Positions 1 through 10,805 of a stretch of 64,000 nucleotides of DNA are shown piece after piece (position 1 is the stretch's first letter; every line of letters starts with the position of its first letter). The notes under the pieces were generated by a model, which saw only the letters and a list, made by a program, of their open reading frames with translations, was not told where the DNA came from and made no database searches. Where the stretch lies: the NCBI GenBank assembly GCA_032622095.1, contig CP136067.1:133489990-133553989 (forward strand), given 5' to 3'. The position numbers and the translations under genes are program-made. The stretch is from Siphonodentalium dalli (taxonomy: Eukaryota; Mollusca; Scaphopoda; Gadilida; Siphonodentaliidae).

Positions 1-515
1 ATTTCCAGAAAAAATAGCGACTATTTTACGCAGTGGTCAGCCCTCCATCACATACAGTGATATACCATGATCATCATGACAACATCGACATGAGACTGTT
101 GGTACACTCATGACCCAAATAACATTTCCAAAGGTACCGTAGTTCGGAACGCTCAATAATTAAAGTTAAAACATAAACTGTATACAATTAAAATTACTTG
201 TGAGTGCCGAGTAGCACATGTTGAAAGCGAATAACTGACGCCCCTGGCATTAGCATGAGGACGGAATCTTCCTGTGAGTGAATCAGACTGATGTACCGGT
301 ATCATTTAGTGATGTATTCATGGGGGTGTGGAATTAATCCGGCACCACGTGCGACAGTAAGTTGTCACATTGTTATTATCTTCCCAAGGCGGATGCCGGG
401 CGGTAATATCAAACGATTATTTGCATGCATTTGATGTCATCGAGTAGGAATCACTAACAAGCCACATGTTGACAGATGACACAGTAAACTAAAAATCACA
501 GTGTTTATAAATAGA

Positions 516-541
516 CGAGTCACACTTGACAGTGTGACTCG
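516..541. repeat. Perfect 11-bp stem hairpin
   Basis: CGAGTCACACT, a four-base TGAC spacer, then AGTGTGACTCG. It stands alone in 1-1060, where nothing else was recognised. Confidence 0.8.
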
Positions 542-1067
542 CTATTCCTCAATATATAGAAACATCACGTGTTAACAACAGTTAAGTATGTGTGTTTAAA
601 GTGCTTTTGATTCAAATTGATTGACATTCTGGTATACGATGACTGAAGATGGAGGAGGTGACTAACTTGTTTGATAGAACCATCCGAACCAATCAGAGTG
701 CTCTATGGGCGGGATTTGTATCTGCTGTCATGGGCAGAGAAAATGTCAACAATTTATGCGGGACATTGTAGTTGTTATTAAACGCAAGTTCAACTTCTGA
801 AAAAGATTGAGTTTGGCATATTGAAATTGAAATTGCCGTCATTGACTCAAATGGATTATGGACTGATTCCGTAAGGCACGGTAACGGAATCAAACAAATA
901 TTGAGGAAATCTTGTGAATGCAACGAAATATTAAATCGTTTTGCCAGGGTTTTTGGGGAATGTAATCTAAACTTTTTTGCAACCAGGTTATCGCAATATC
1001 GGTTCTTTGCCGACAATATTTTGTAATTTAAAAGACAAATTGATATGGAGTTTGGTTCACGTACAAG

Positions 1068-1161
1068 ACTTATCGGTATCTGTATCGGATCGGCCGATAA
1101 TTCTACTGAAAATATCGGCTATCGGTTTTTACCGATAACCCCCGTATCGTTACATCACTAG
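1068..1161. mobile_element. hAT-like terminal fragment rich in ATCGG/CCGAT
   Basis: Repeated ATCGG and CCGAT motifs run up to CGTATCGTTACATCACTAG. Read on the other strand, TAGTGATGTAACGATAC resembles known hAT termini. A partial partner TAGTGATGTA occurs at about 308 but no target duplication was found, so the element is unresolved. Confidence 0.3.
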
Positions 1162-1191
1162 TTGTGATTCATTTGTGACATGATCAACACT

Positions 1192-1640
1192 TTAATAATT
1201 GGGACTAGACCATGTGTTGCTTTAAAGACATATTATGTACTTATATCATTGAATAAAACCAATCAGTTAGTATCAAAACACTATCCCCATTGGGAGAATG
1301 TAGCAATGAACTAAGATTGTCGAAAGTTCCAACCACATCCACTATAACATTTCAGAGAACACAATGTTGGAACTATGCATAAGCGTAAATATTTACTACT
1401 TTATTCGGGACGCTTTATTTGGCATAAACATTACAGCAATGATTGTGCCAATAATAGTCACTGCGTATAATTCGTTAATAAGAATGAAGCTGTTTTCTGA
1501 CTGGATTTTATATATGAAAATAACTTATTTTGGCATAAGGATGTCTTATTCCTTTTCGGAACACCTCAGTGGAATGTTTCACATCACTTTAAACTATATT
1601 AGCAGTTCTTCCAGAGTGTTTCCACATCAGTGACATCACT
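1192..1640. repeat. Dispersed repeat, related to 53405-53800
   Basis: Shared landmarks in the same order include TTAAAGACATATTATGTACTT, CGGGACGCTT, TAATAAGAATGA and GTGTTTCACATCACTTTAAA. Identity is patchy. The left edge (1192-1234) also resembles 1786-1830, next to the CCT5 exon, and gives an uninterrupted relative of the TTAA element insertion site at 1641. Confidence 0.55.
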
Positions 1641-1789
1641 TTAACCCTTTCATGATGGGAGCTGCTCTGGTGCAGCATTTAAAATCCTGTGCCAGTACAT
1701 TCTCCTATGGGAGATTCACATATACAAGGGAATGCATTGGGACAGGGTTTTCTCAAAATTTCAGCAAACTTCAGTCATGGAAGGGTTAA
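1641..1789. mobile_element. TTAA-bounded element, type a
   Basis: Bounded by TTAA 1641-1644 and 1786-1789. Ends read TTAACCCTTTCATGATGGG and, inverted, TTAACCCTTCCATGACTGA. It has a single decayed internal hairpin. The flank after the right TTAA (TAATTAGTACTAGACC) also occurs uninterrupted at 1193-1208 after ACACTTTAA, consistent with an empty site. TTAA plus CCC-starting ends is the pattern of piggyBac-type elements (inference). Confidence 0.75.
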
Positions 1790-1837
1790 TAATTAGTACT
1801 AGACCATAACATTTCGCTTTAAACTTTATAATTGCAG

Positions 1838-2036
1838 TTCTTGCTGGAGCTTTGCTTGAAAGAGCGGAGAAATTATTAGACAGAGGAATTCATCCGATCC
1901 GTATCGCCGATGGTTACGAGATGGCAGCTAAAATAGCTTGTGAACACCTGAACACAATCACGGAAACACTTCCCATTGATGCCAACAGTACAGATTTATT
2001 AGTGAAGCTAGCCATGACCACACTGGGCTCCAAAAT
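1838..2036 (+). CDS. CCT5: CCT5 exon (first in window): equatorial domain, about residues 111-177
   Basis: This exon codes for part of the epsilon subunit of TRiC/CCT, the double-ring ATP-driven chaperonin that folds actin, tubulin and other cytosolic proteins. It reads (V)[16 protein letters not shown], then [16 protein letters not shown], and ends TTLGSK(I); human CCT5 has nearly the same text from residue 111. The acceptor is the AG at 1836-1837 after a pyrimidine-rich tract and the donor is GTAAGT at 2037. The exon opens with two bases of a split Val codon and closes with two bases of a split Ile codon completed at 10066. The upstream exons, with the start codon and the GDGTT ATP-binding motif, are not visible in 1-1837 and must lie outside. 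The family call is very secure; only the numbering is by eye. Confidence 0.96.
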
Positions 2037-2953
2037 GTAAGTAAGGCCAAACAAAATTAATACTGTTTTTCAGACACTTGCTGGGGCTGTAACTATACAT
2101 TTTCTCATGATACGAAACGTATAATGATTCAGTATGTATTGCAGTACGGTGACCGTAATGGAGATGTACTGATATTCATTTTTTTAGAGGTTTTGATAAT
2201 CGATAATCTGTCGTCAATAATCAACTATAATCGATTAATCGTACCTTATATAATAATATTAATACAGGGTTTCCGCTATACCGGCAGGGGGTCCCCTTGA
2301 CGGCCCCGTTCCCCTCGCCAAGTTTCCCCCTCCTGCCATACCCCAGGACATACTGCATGTCTATAAAGGTATAAAGATGTTTAAATCTTCTGAATTTTGT
2401 TGGAATAGGACTAAGGAATTTTAAAAGGTGAATTTATTTTATATCTTGTGAGTGTACACACTCTAAACGCGTTGTTATACAGAAAATTGAAACGGGAAGT
2501 GATCAGAACTGACATCGATAGAAGCTATGCCTTTGAGGCTGGTTAGTTACGTTGGGGTTAGTACCCGGTTATGTTATGCAAAAGAGCAGTATTTTAATCG
2601 TACCTGTCATGTTTTATACCGCAAAATATACTGTTCACTTTGTAATAGAGCGAGAGAGAAATGTGGGAGTAGCCGCACCGGGCATCAAGGCATCTTACCA
2701 CTGCCCACAAAGAATACTCATCAGCCAGATATGTAATCAGCCTTCTATATTTACACTACAGCTGCTAAAATATATTCCGATTACGTTATGCATCCAAAAT
2801 ATCTGCTGGGTCTTCCACAGTGAGCACGTTTAACTCGGGATCCAAATTACTGGTGTTCTGTACTTCGTAAATTAATTTATATCTAATAAATTTACTAGTT
2901 TTAAAGTTACAGGTACACAGGCCTTTCCATTAGTCTAATTTGGGGACACCGAA

Positions 2954-2986
2954 CAAACCTGCCGGACCATGGTTCCGGCAGGTTTG
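2954..2986. repeat. Perfect 13-bp GC-rich hairpin
   Basis: CAAACCTGCCGGA, loop CCATGGT, then TCCGGCAGGTTTG. It stands out in an AT-rich surround close to the inner left end of the hAT-like element. Confidence 0.8.
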
Positions 2987-3794
2987 CGAAAATTTGAGAT
3001 TTCAAGTCTACGAAACGCCATTTCCTGGCTTCTCAGACTATAATAAGTATCTATTTCAACCTAATTGTATTGAATTGAATCTTTCATTTCTAGTCCATTT
3101 CACATTTTCAGAGCAATATACAAGGTCACATCCAGAAAATTGTTTCATACAGTACCATTTACAGAATTGGATATCAAACTCATCATCCCAAAACACTTTT
3201 TGACTTTATTCTTGTGCATAATTCTAATATATTATTAAGTCAATTATTTAATAAATATAATTTTAGTATCTAATTCTTGTTGCTGAATGTGTTCAAAATT
3301 ATGTGAACTTAAGTGCTAACTTAAGTTATGTATATTGTGACAGTCACAAACTGATGAAAATATAAATAAATGAATTGATTAAAAATTAAATCTAAGGCCA
3401 AAATTTTTTATTTTTCTGCTTTACGTATTTTTTTAACCTTGTTTTGGTAGGGTCGGTCGGAAAAAAAAATAAAAATAAAAATGCTCGAATCATTTTTTTT
3501 TTTTGGACATTCGCTAAGGTTGTAACTGTGTCTTTATAATTCTCTGTCAGTCATTTATAGAGAACACTTTTCGGATGTATATCACAAAATTCAAATCCAG
3601 TACTATTATTTGAAACATAGCTCAGATTATTGAATAATATTGAAAAAATCCAGAAATAAAGGGTTTGTTTTTGTTCAACATTTTAATTATTGAATAAATG
3701 GACTCCCCCATTCAGTTATAATGTATACATTGAAATAGTCCATTATTCATCTGGATGGATGTCATGGAAAAATAAGTAGCCGACAGATAATATA

Positions 3795-3898
3795 TTTGCA
3801 GAAGGATTCCTATTAGTTGGTGGGAAATGTTCACATAATAAGTTTAGAACTTGTTGAACTTATTATCTGAACCTTTCCTGAGGAATCTACTTGTCTGG
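3795..3898. repeat. Palindromic repeat, AATAAGTT..AACTTATT family
   Basis: Inverted arms around AATAAGTTTAGAACTTG and TTGAACTTATTATC. Related copies lie at 18440-18560, 23581-23700 and 62033-62150, each with GATAATAA(A/G)TTCA(A/C)CAAA arms. Confidence 0.6.
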
Positions 3899-4476
3899 TC
3901 AATGAGTATTTAGTATAGAGAGGTTAATAAACACATGGGAATGGTGAGATTAGTGGTACCGGTAGTGATAAATAGTGAATGTGCAACTTGAGCAAACCCA
4001 CATACTCTTCAGTCTTCAGTCATAAAGATCACCGTAAATTCCCAGGAATACAAAATGTATTCTAAAGGCCATTTAAAGTTTTAAAGAGATGTCAAGATTT
4101 ATAGAAAGCAAACAGGTATCTTGGTGGCCAACACATATAAACTCAAGCTGACTTCTCAGTTTTCATGGATGTAGTTAAAAGTAATTAAAGCCAGAGATAT
4201 CTATAGTTGGTGTGTCCTATGCATCTTTAATCAGTGAAATGTGGTTAGATAATTTGTTACTGATAAGCAGAAACAGCTGTCGGCTGTGAAAATAAAAATA
4301 AAAATTATATTTGATTTTTATTTCCTTGTCGGGCCATATAAAACAGGGTCGGCGGATCCGTAAAGCAGGAAAATAAAAAAGTTTGGCCTAATCAACTTAT
4401 CAAGAATGAAGTTGATGATGAAATCGTGTATTTAATAATATATATGGATTTTGGGATGATGGTTATTAACCAAACA

Positions 4477-4749
4477 CTAATTTGCTAAATAACCCCTTAT
4501 TGAACAGAGTGAACAAAATGACTGACAGTCGCCGGTCGGCTCACTTTCGGTTTCAGTGAAATTTTCACTTTCAGTTTCCTTCGTTTTGTCAGTTTCGCCA
4601 GCGGCAATGTTTGTAAAGAAGGATGTTATGGGCGCAGTTTGACTGTCTTCCTCTTTTCGTTTGCGTTTGGAAGAGTATGTACCGCTCGTTTTATTGTGAG
4701 ACTTGCCACTTGTTCGAGGCCTCCCTCGCGAACTCATGATTATTTTCAA
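4477..4749 (-). pseudogene. ORF inside a hAT-like element, possible transposase N-terminus remnant
   Basis: Ninety codons on the minus strand beginning near MSSRGRPRTSGKSHNK, with a basic KRKRKEED stretch, APITSFFTN, and an acidic TESEN/TETESE tail. Basic nuclear-signal-like leaders followed by a (I/L)TSFF motif are common at the start of hAT-type transposases, just before their zinc finger. Its start lies ~480 bp inside the right end of the 2265-5227 element and it points inward, as a transposase gene would. No zinc finger, DDE or dimerisation region was recognised, so at best it is a 5' remnant. Confidence 0.3.
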
Positions 4750-5356
4750 AATTTTATTCTAAAATCAAAGCTGAAACATTCGTATCTTTCCAAGACAGAA
4801 GAGTGTGATAATTTCAAAGGGGGGTAATTCACTATTAAATTAGAACTCGTATTCCGCGTTTTACAATGTTCCGATTTTGATTTCCGTTTCCGTTTCCGAT
4901 CGAAAAAAAAAATGTGTTTAGTCTGTCAAAAACATCGATAAAACAATAAAACAAACTCTTATTTTGGGGACTTTGTCGTAATTTGGGGACACCGGTAGTC
5001 GGCTTGAATTGGGGGGAATGATAAGGCCTGGGTACATGTATAAGGTTTGATAGCTTGGCACTTGGGCAGAAATGGAACAAAACAATCTGCCATTTCTACT
5101 CTCACACGATTCTATTGGCCGATATAACGAATGTAGTTCAACCAGTGCTAAAACAGGCTACTTTTACCTTGATTTTTCCCCTTGACGGCTACCGGCCCCA
5201 TTCCCCTACCCCCTAGCGGAAACCCTGATTAATAACATCAGTGGAAGTATTCCATAATATGGCCTATTTGCCGGTTGCTGGTTAACTGCTGTCACTAGTT
5301 GTTTTTAAAAACCGCGATTTTTCCAAAATAACACCGCGATACAATGTATGCGGTTT

Positions 5357-6395
5357 TTAGTCGAGTTTTTTTCCAAAACTCGACTTATAGTTTGATGAGG
5401 GGCGGGCGGGCGGGCGGCCTGTTTTGCTTATAACTCAACCGTTTATTGACGGATTAAATTTTTTTTTGGTGTGTCAGTACATATCCATGCACGTAAGCTG
5501 CAGACAAAAAATCTGGTTCGTCCGCGCATTTATTACAGAGTTATGGCCCTTTGCCATTTTTCACTGATTTTAGGCTCGTTAGCGCAACAACTTCAACAAA
5601 CGTTATCTGATTCGATTGAAATTTGGGATATAGGTGTCTCCCAAGAATATCTCGGACGAGTTCGAAAACCGGCCTGGTCCGATAAAATTTGATAAGAGTT
5701 ATGGCCCTTAATTAGTCATTTTTCACGAATTTTCAGCTCGTTAGCGCGATAACTTCAACAAACGTTATCCGATTTGATTGAAATTTGGTATATAGGTGTC
5801 TCCCAATAATATCTCGGTCGAGTTCGAAAACCGGCCAGGTCCGATAAAATTTGATAGAGTTATGGCCCTTAATTAGTCATTTTTTCACAAATTTTCAGCT
5901 CGTTAGCACGATAATTTAACAAACATCATCCTATTTGATTGAAATTTTGATATATAGGTGTCTCCCAAGAATACCTTGGACAAGTTAGAAAACTGGCCCG
6001 GTCCGATAAAATTTGATAGAGTTATGGTCCTTAAGTAGTCATTTTGTACGAATTTTGAGCTCGTTAGCACGATAACTTCAACAAACGTCATCCGATTCAA
6101 CTTAAATTTGGTATATAAGTGTCTTCCAATAATCCTGGACGAGTTCGAAAACCAGCCTGGCCCAATAAAATTTGATAGAGTTATGGCCCTTAATTAGTCA
6201 TTTTTCGTGAATTTTTAGCTCGTTAGCGCGATAACTTCAACAAACGTCCTCCGATTTGTTTAAAATTTGGAATAGACATACTTGCCAAGAATATTTCGGA
6301 CGAGTTCGAAAACCAGCCTGGCCTGATAAAATTTGATATGAGTTATGGCCCTTAATTAGTCATTTTTCGATTTTACCTATTAATTAGTCTACCGA
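5357..6395 (+). mobile_element. Tandem-array element E: hairpin, GGGC microsatellite, ~157-bp units
   Basis: Starts with an inverted pair AGTCGAG..CTCGACT, then a (GGGC)n-like tract at about 5399-5418, then about five units of roughly 157 bp. Each unit carries GATAACTTCAACAAACG, GAAATTTGG(T/G)ATATAGG, GAGTTCGAAAACC and GAGTTATGGCCCTTAATTAG. The overall plan matches elements at 14441, 30033, 45125 and 47225. It may be a Helitron/Helentron-like non-autonomous element of the kind known from bivalves (inference). Confidence 0.7.
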
Positions 6396-6910
6396 TACTG
6401 ATGCACACCAATTGGCGGTAGCCACCGGCGGTAAGCCACCGAAAACGAGACACAGCATCTCTGATGCCACCTCTTGTATTGAATATTATTTTACTATTGA
6501 AAAATATCACGTAAAATCAAATTTTAAACGAGAGATATAACACTCCGGGTTTTCGTTATTAGGGATTAAAATTCTACACACTATCGCCAGGCAGTAAATG
6601 AATATTATAATATCCCTGATGTCATAGTTGCGAAGGTAGCTTCAAGGGTAATTTTAAGGCATCAAATGTGAAAGGTCAGAGTGTGCACTTCATTTAAACC
6701 AGTGGAGACATATAAATTATGTGCAGTTCATCAAGATACACAGTTACGGAAACATATTGCTTTGACAATTAAATCACATGAACTAAATTTAATCAACATA
6801 TGAAAATAGAGAATGGGAGATGGATCATATAGTGTATCAAATGTTTGTGATGACATAGTTCTTGAATCAAATTGTAAACTGTGATGCAATGAAATTTTGT
6901 TGAATCGTTG

Positions 6911-7256
6911 CAGGCCTGAGTTTAGTGTGCTTGTCATTTGCAGAATGAGGTCCCCATTTTGTATGGCCTCATCTGATATGGGAGACATAGGCTAGATTGA
7001 AGTTCCTAAATGGCGAATATTGTGATGTTACATACACCCATATAGAGAAATTAAACTAAAAAAGAAATAGAATCTGATGAAGGTTCTATAGAAATGCGAT
7101 AATAAAGAAACTTTCCAGAGAAGATGAGGCCTAAGCAGAATGATGTCCCCAGAGGGTGAACTTAGTGATGCTAGCCTGCTATGCAGGATAGCATCACTAA
7201 ATTCACCCTCTGGGGACTTTCATTTTGCAAATGGCAGACACACTAAACTCAGACAT
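6911..7256. mobile_element. Twin-hairpin hAT-type element (family B), long form
   Basis: Ends are inverted CTGAGTTTAGTGTGC..GCAGACACACTAAACTCAG; each end includes TTTGCAGAATGAGGTCCCC-type sequence. The left hairpin is mostly lost; the right hairpin (GATGCTAGCCTGCTATG) is intact at about 7133-7232. The middle ~170 bp resemble the centres of the copies at 22037-22472 and 59131-59563. Confidence 0.65.
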
Positions 7257-7344
7257 GGAATCTTTACAGGCCTAACACCCGCCCCGTCATAAAAATATGG
7301 CTTGGTAATTGCTTAGTGTAAGACCTACTAAAAATTAAAAATAT

Positions 7345-8473
7345 CAGGGCTGGCGATCTAGAAAATCCAGGAGGGCTATTAATAGCCCTCCTAGATATGC
7401 CTAGGAGGGCTATAGCCCTCCTCAACTTTTAAAGTTATGATTTATTTTATCTGAGTTACTACTACCGTTAGTTTGTCTATTTTTGATGTTGTATAACTCC
7501 ATTTAAATTAATTTTCTTCATGTGGAAACAAAGTGTCCATAGAGTTGTGAATGTCAAAATCCCCCACAGTAATTATGGTAATAAAATGGTTTTATATGTT
7601 GTGATAATCTATATGTACAAGAAACAAAATGTAAGAGTATTTGTACTCAACAATTTGTCAGTCGGTGCCCAACCCATGCAACGGAATTGGGTGAGTTTGT
7701 CCACATTAAAAGCATTCTCCATGAAAGTGTAATTTTACGTAAAAAACACAATCAAGAACAATATTAAATCCAGTATATTTGCACTTGAATATTGACTGCT
7801 TTTTCTCTCAAAGTAATCCATATTCCATTGTCGATCGCAGACTGCAGCGGTCAAGTCGCTATCTATAGATTTACTGGGTGTTTGCAATTGGGGACATAGA
7901 AAATAGTTTCTGAACTTTAATAATTGAATAACAGTGTAAACTAGAATACGTGGATACATTTAGCTAATTATATTAAAATATTGTCAATCGAAGCGATAAA
8001 AGACGGCTGCAAGCTAAATACAATTTTCACTGATAGGAACCGGAAACGGAACGAAAGGTTGAACTTAATTGGGACAGTGACATTTGGTTCTCACTATCCA
8101 CAAACATGTGTCATTTTATCCAGTGAAATATATTGTAAGCTCAATCTTATGAAGAGAAATTATTTATTTTGGTCATAAAATGTGTGAGAATCGATCAAAA
8201 GATCAGATTTACGAAACAGTTCGTTCCGGAATTGACTGATTCCGCTATAATTCCCATTTGACATTACCGTCAAGTCACGCATGCGCACAGTCCCCACACT
8301 GTACAATATAATTACGATTTCGATGCAGTATTTTACTCATTAAACACAATAAAATAACTAAATAATAAATGTCCTATCGTAGACGAGGCGGGCTATAAAA
8401 AGCCCGCCTTGGAAAATTCTAGGCGGGCTGTAGGCGGGCAGCCCGCCAGCCCGCCTTGAGATTTCCAGGCCTG
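7345..8473. mobile_element. Long inverted-repeat element with GGGCT hairpin ends
   Basis: Left end CAGGGCTGGCGATCTAGAAA and, inverted, right end CAGGCCTGGAAATCTCAAGG, each followed by AGG(A/C)GGGC palindromes (7370-7425 and 8388-8457). AAATAT adjoins both ends. The CAGG terminus suggests hAT but the target duplication is imperfect. No convincing ORF was seen inside. Confidence 0.5.
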
Positions 8474-8909
8474 AAATATACCTGCCGTAAAACTGCCGAC
8501 AAACTACTGACCATTTATCCAGACAAATTTCAACTTCTTTTCAACATTTCCCTAGAGTATTTCTGATATTAGATGTTTTATTTTTGGTTTGTTTAAATTG
8601 TATGCTTCGTGCTATACAACAGACTGTTACATGCACACTCCGCAATGTTTGGTGATGATTCGGGAGTAAACATATAAAAACCTGTCTGTTGTCATAAAAA
8701 GTTAGAATAAAAGCCTGCCAGGTAATTCTGTGCCTAAATAAATGAATTTAAAACTTGCCTGTCTGGCCATTTAAAAAAAAACTTTTTGAGAAACAGATAA
8801 TTCAGCTTTGTTTGCCAAGATTGGTGCTTAAAGATGCCCTGACCAATTTGACTTTCTAAAGTCGAAGTTTTGACATGTGTTGAAACCATCTTCTGTCGCC
8901 CTAAAGTGG

Positions 8910-9804
8910 TTTAGTTAAACTTCGTTAAGTCGAATCGCAAGGGACCATTGGATTACTTCGAGTTATCCGTGTGTTCGACTTAATCATTTCGACCATTTGG
9001 TGACCACAAATTCCAACTAGTTGAATTCATTTCGATCCGAAAATAATTGTTTTCAACCGTGTGCACGCTATATACCCACGCTAAATCAATAGGCAGTAAC
9101 TATGCTGATCACGTACAGCAGACAAGATGATATTTGTTCAGATTATTTATTGAATAATATAACAAAAACACAGAATATGATAAGAAAACGTCAACAAATT
9201 TGCGGTAGAAATAAAAAAAGTACATTTGACCCGAAAGTGATTACAATAGTATTTACAAAAATTGGGATTCAGGATTGGAAGTGACTGTGATCAGGGACTG
9301 TGGTTTCTGCATGTATCTAGTCGTTGATTCTTTCTATAGTTTATCGCTGATTCCCAGCATTTTCATAAGGTCGTCGGCCGTGAGATAACATGAGATAACG
9401 CATTACAATGAATGAAATTATTCTCTGTATCAGGCGGTTTAAATACTAGTATGATTTTCATTTCGTCTGTCAACACTACTAATCCTCACACGGGGGGGGG
9501 GGGGGGGGGGGGGGGGGGAATTTCACAGCTTTTTTGGCAATTGAATAGAAGCACACTGAGTTATAATCACACGGCGATGCATCGCCAACGGCGCTTCGAC
9601 TTAACCATTGTAATTAGTGTTATAAGCTGGCTGGTGGGACAAAATTTTGTTTCGACTTAAGCGGAATTTCGACTTATCCACGTTCGACTTAACCGTGATT
9701 ATTCTAATGGCTTTGTTCACACGCTCAGCCGGGACCAGGCAATGGCTTCGACTTAAGTGGGGTATTCGAGTTGCCGACTTTCAACTTAACAAAGTTTGAC
9801 TATA
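8910..9804. mobile_element. pogo/Tigger-like DNA element
   Basis: Left TTTAGTTAAACTTCGTTAAG and, inverted, right TATAGTCAAACTTTGTTAAG form imperfect inverted ends. Further TTCGACTTAA motifs repeat inside both ends, as in many invertebrate pogo-type elements. It carries a G run at 9493-9518 and no recognisable transposase. Confidence 0.55.
9493..9518. repeat. Poly-G run
   Basis: An uninterrupted G tract of about 26 bases inside the pogo-like element. Confidence 0.9.
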
Positions 9805-9830
9805 GTAAAATAGTGTTCGCAATTTTGTGT

Positions 9831-9965
9831 CCTTTCAGACCCCTTCCCTCTCCCACACCCCCCCCTGTATTTGTTAGCTCTCTCCTTTTCATCTGACATT
9901 CCTCATTTTAGAGTTAACAGATGTCACAAGCAGATGGCCAAAATAGCTGTCAATGCCATCCTGTC
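9831..9965 (+). pseudogene. Tandem duplicate of intron end plus first 54 bases of the CCT5 exon at 10066
   Basis: The 135 bp here match 9985-10119 nearly throughout: pyrimidine-rich tract, GTATTTGTTAGCTC, an AG acceptor at 9910-9911, and then exon text reading VNRCHKQMAKIAVNAILS. The copy ends after 54 exon bases at a 15-base C run (9967-9981). It has no donor; if spliced in, the frame runs through prolines to a TGA near 10050. Several substitutions separate it from the true exon (for example ATGGCC for ATGGCG), so it is not brand new. Confidence 0.85.
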
Positions 9966-10065
9966 ACCCCCCCCCCCCCCCTTGTCTTATCAGCCCCTCC
10001 CCATTCATACACTCCCTCTGCATTTGTTAGCTCCTCCCCTAATTATGTGACATTCATCATTACAG

Positions 10066-10258
10066 AGTTAACAGATGTCACAGGCAGATGGCGGAAATAG
10101 CTGTCAATGCCGTTCTGTCTGTAGCTGACCTCGAGAGGAAAGATGTTGACTTTGAATTAATAAAGATGGATGGAAAGGTCGGAGGGAAACTGGAAGACAC
10201 AATGTTGGTGAAAGGTGTTATAGTGGACAAAGATATGAGTCACCCACAGATGCCTAAA
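10066..10258 (+). CDS. CCT5: CCT5 exon: intermediate domain into apical domain, about residues 177-241
   Basis: One base completes the split Ile codon from 2036. The exon then reads [43 protein letters not shown] and [17 protein letters not shown]. This is the lower hinge and the start of the apical domain; the DKD.SHPQMP signature is shared by CCT subunits. The acceptor is TACAG ending at 10065 and the donor is GTAAGC at 10259; the exon ends in phase 0. The preceding intron is 8.0 kb. A degraded copy of the acceptor and first 54 exon bases lies about 150 bp upstream (9831-9965) and is listed separately. The genuine copy is the downstream one because only it runs on in frame to a donor. Confidence 0.96.
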
Positions 10259-10355
10259 GTAAGCACCCCCACCCCCATATATCTCAGCTATCATGGTCAG
10301 ATTTCAATGATCATTGGTATGCTTATGGATTTTGTCCACTCATTTGTTGCAGAGT

Positions 10356-10572
10356 TACAGTAATGTCCTAAATAATCAACTCCTTAACCACAGCAGAATT
10401 ATGGGTAATTTTTCAGGATTTAGTCGAAAATATGGCTTGTTGCCATTAATTGGAAAGCTCCCAGTGAGAGCTTTCCGATGAATGGCAACAAGCCATATTT
10501 CTAACTAAATCCTGAAAAATTACCCATAATTCTGCTGTGGTTAAGGAGTCTATTATTTGGGGCATTGCTGTA
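10356..10572. mobile_element. TA-flanked palindromic element (family C)
   Basis: Near-perfect palindrome over ~215 bp starting TA-CAGTAATGTCCTAAATAA and ending with its inverse. TA duplication and a CAGT start fit a Tc1/mariner-derived miniature element. It lies 98 bp after the CCT5 exon. Siblings are at 37694, 60448, 61679 and 62611. Confidence 0.8.
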
Positions 10573-10717
10573 TTGGCCCTTGGAGTGAAAATCCTTTCAT
10601 GCCACCTTTAGATCTCTGTATTTTATTATCGTAGATCATGTTGAATGATTTTTAGTATGCTCACAAGGAAGCACGGAAGGAACAATATGTAAGAGGTTTT
10701 GTCCATTCATTTCTTAT

Positions 10718-10805
10718 CCATATGGGAGACTCACATATATAAGAGAATGCATTGGCACAGGGTTTTCAAAAAATTTCAGGAAGCTCCCTGTCATGGAAGG
10801 GTTAA
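10718..10805. mobile_element. TTAA element type a, right half only
   Basis: Right hairpin arm TATATAAGAGAATGCATTGG, then CTGTCATGGAAGGGTTAA ending at 10805. The left half is absent or unrecognisable. Confidence 0.6.

Larger units (their letters stand above)
2265..5227. mobile_element. hAT-like element of ~3 kb with nested inverted repeats
   Basis: Ends are inverted CAGGGTTTCCGCTA followed by a related GTCCCCTTGACGG region, flanked by ATTAATA at 2258-2264 and 5228-5234. The 5'-CAGGG terminus and a 7-8 bp duplication fit the hAT superfamily. Inside, a second pair of inverted ends (about 2907 and 5045, TACAGGTACACAGGCC type) and a third (3393-3430 with 4351-4391) suggest nesting or stepwise growth. 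A minus-strand ORF at 4477-4749 may be a transposase remnant. Confidence 0.6.

Noticed and set aside
1-1837. Upstream CCT5 exons (GDGTT motif, start codon).
   Set aside because: Searched by eye in all frames; nothing matching the N-terminal ~110 residues was found.
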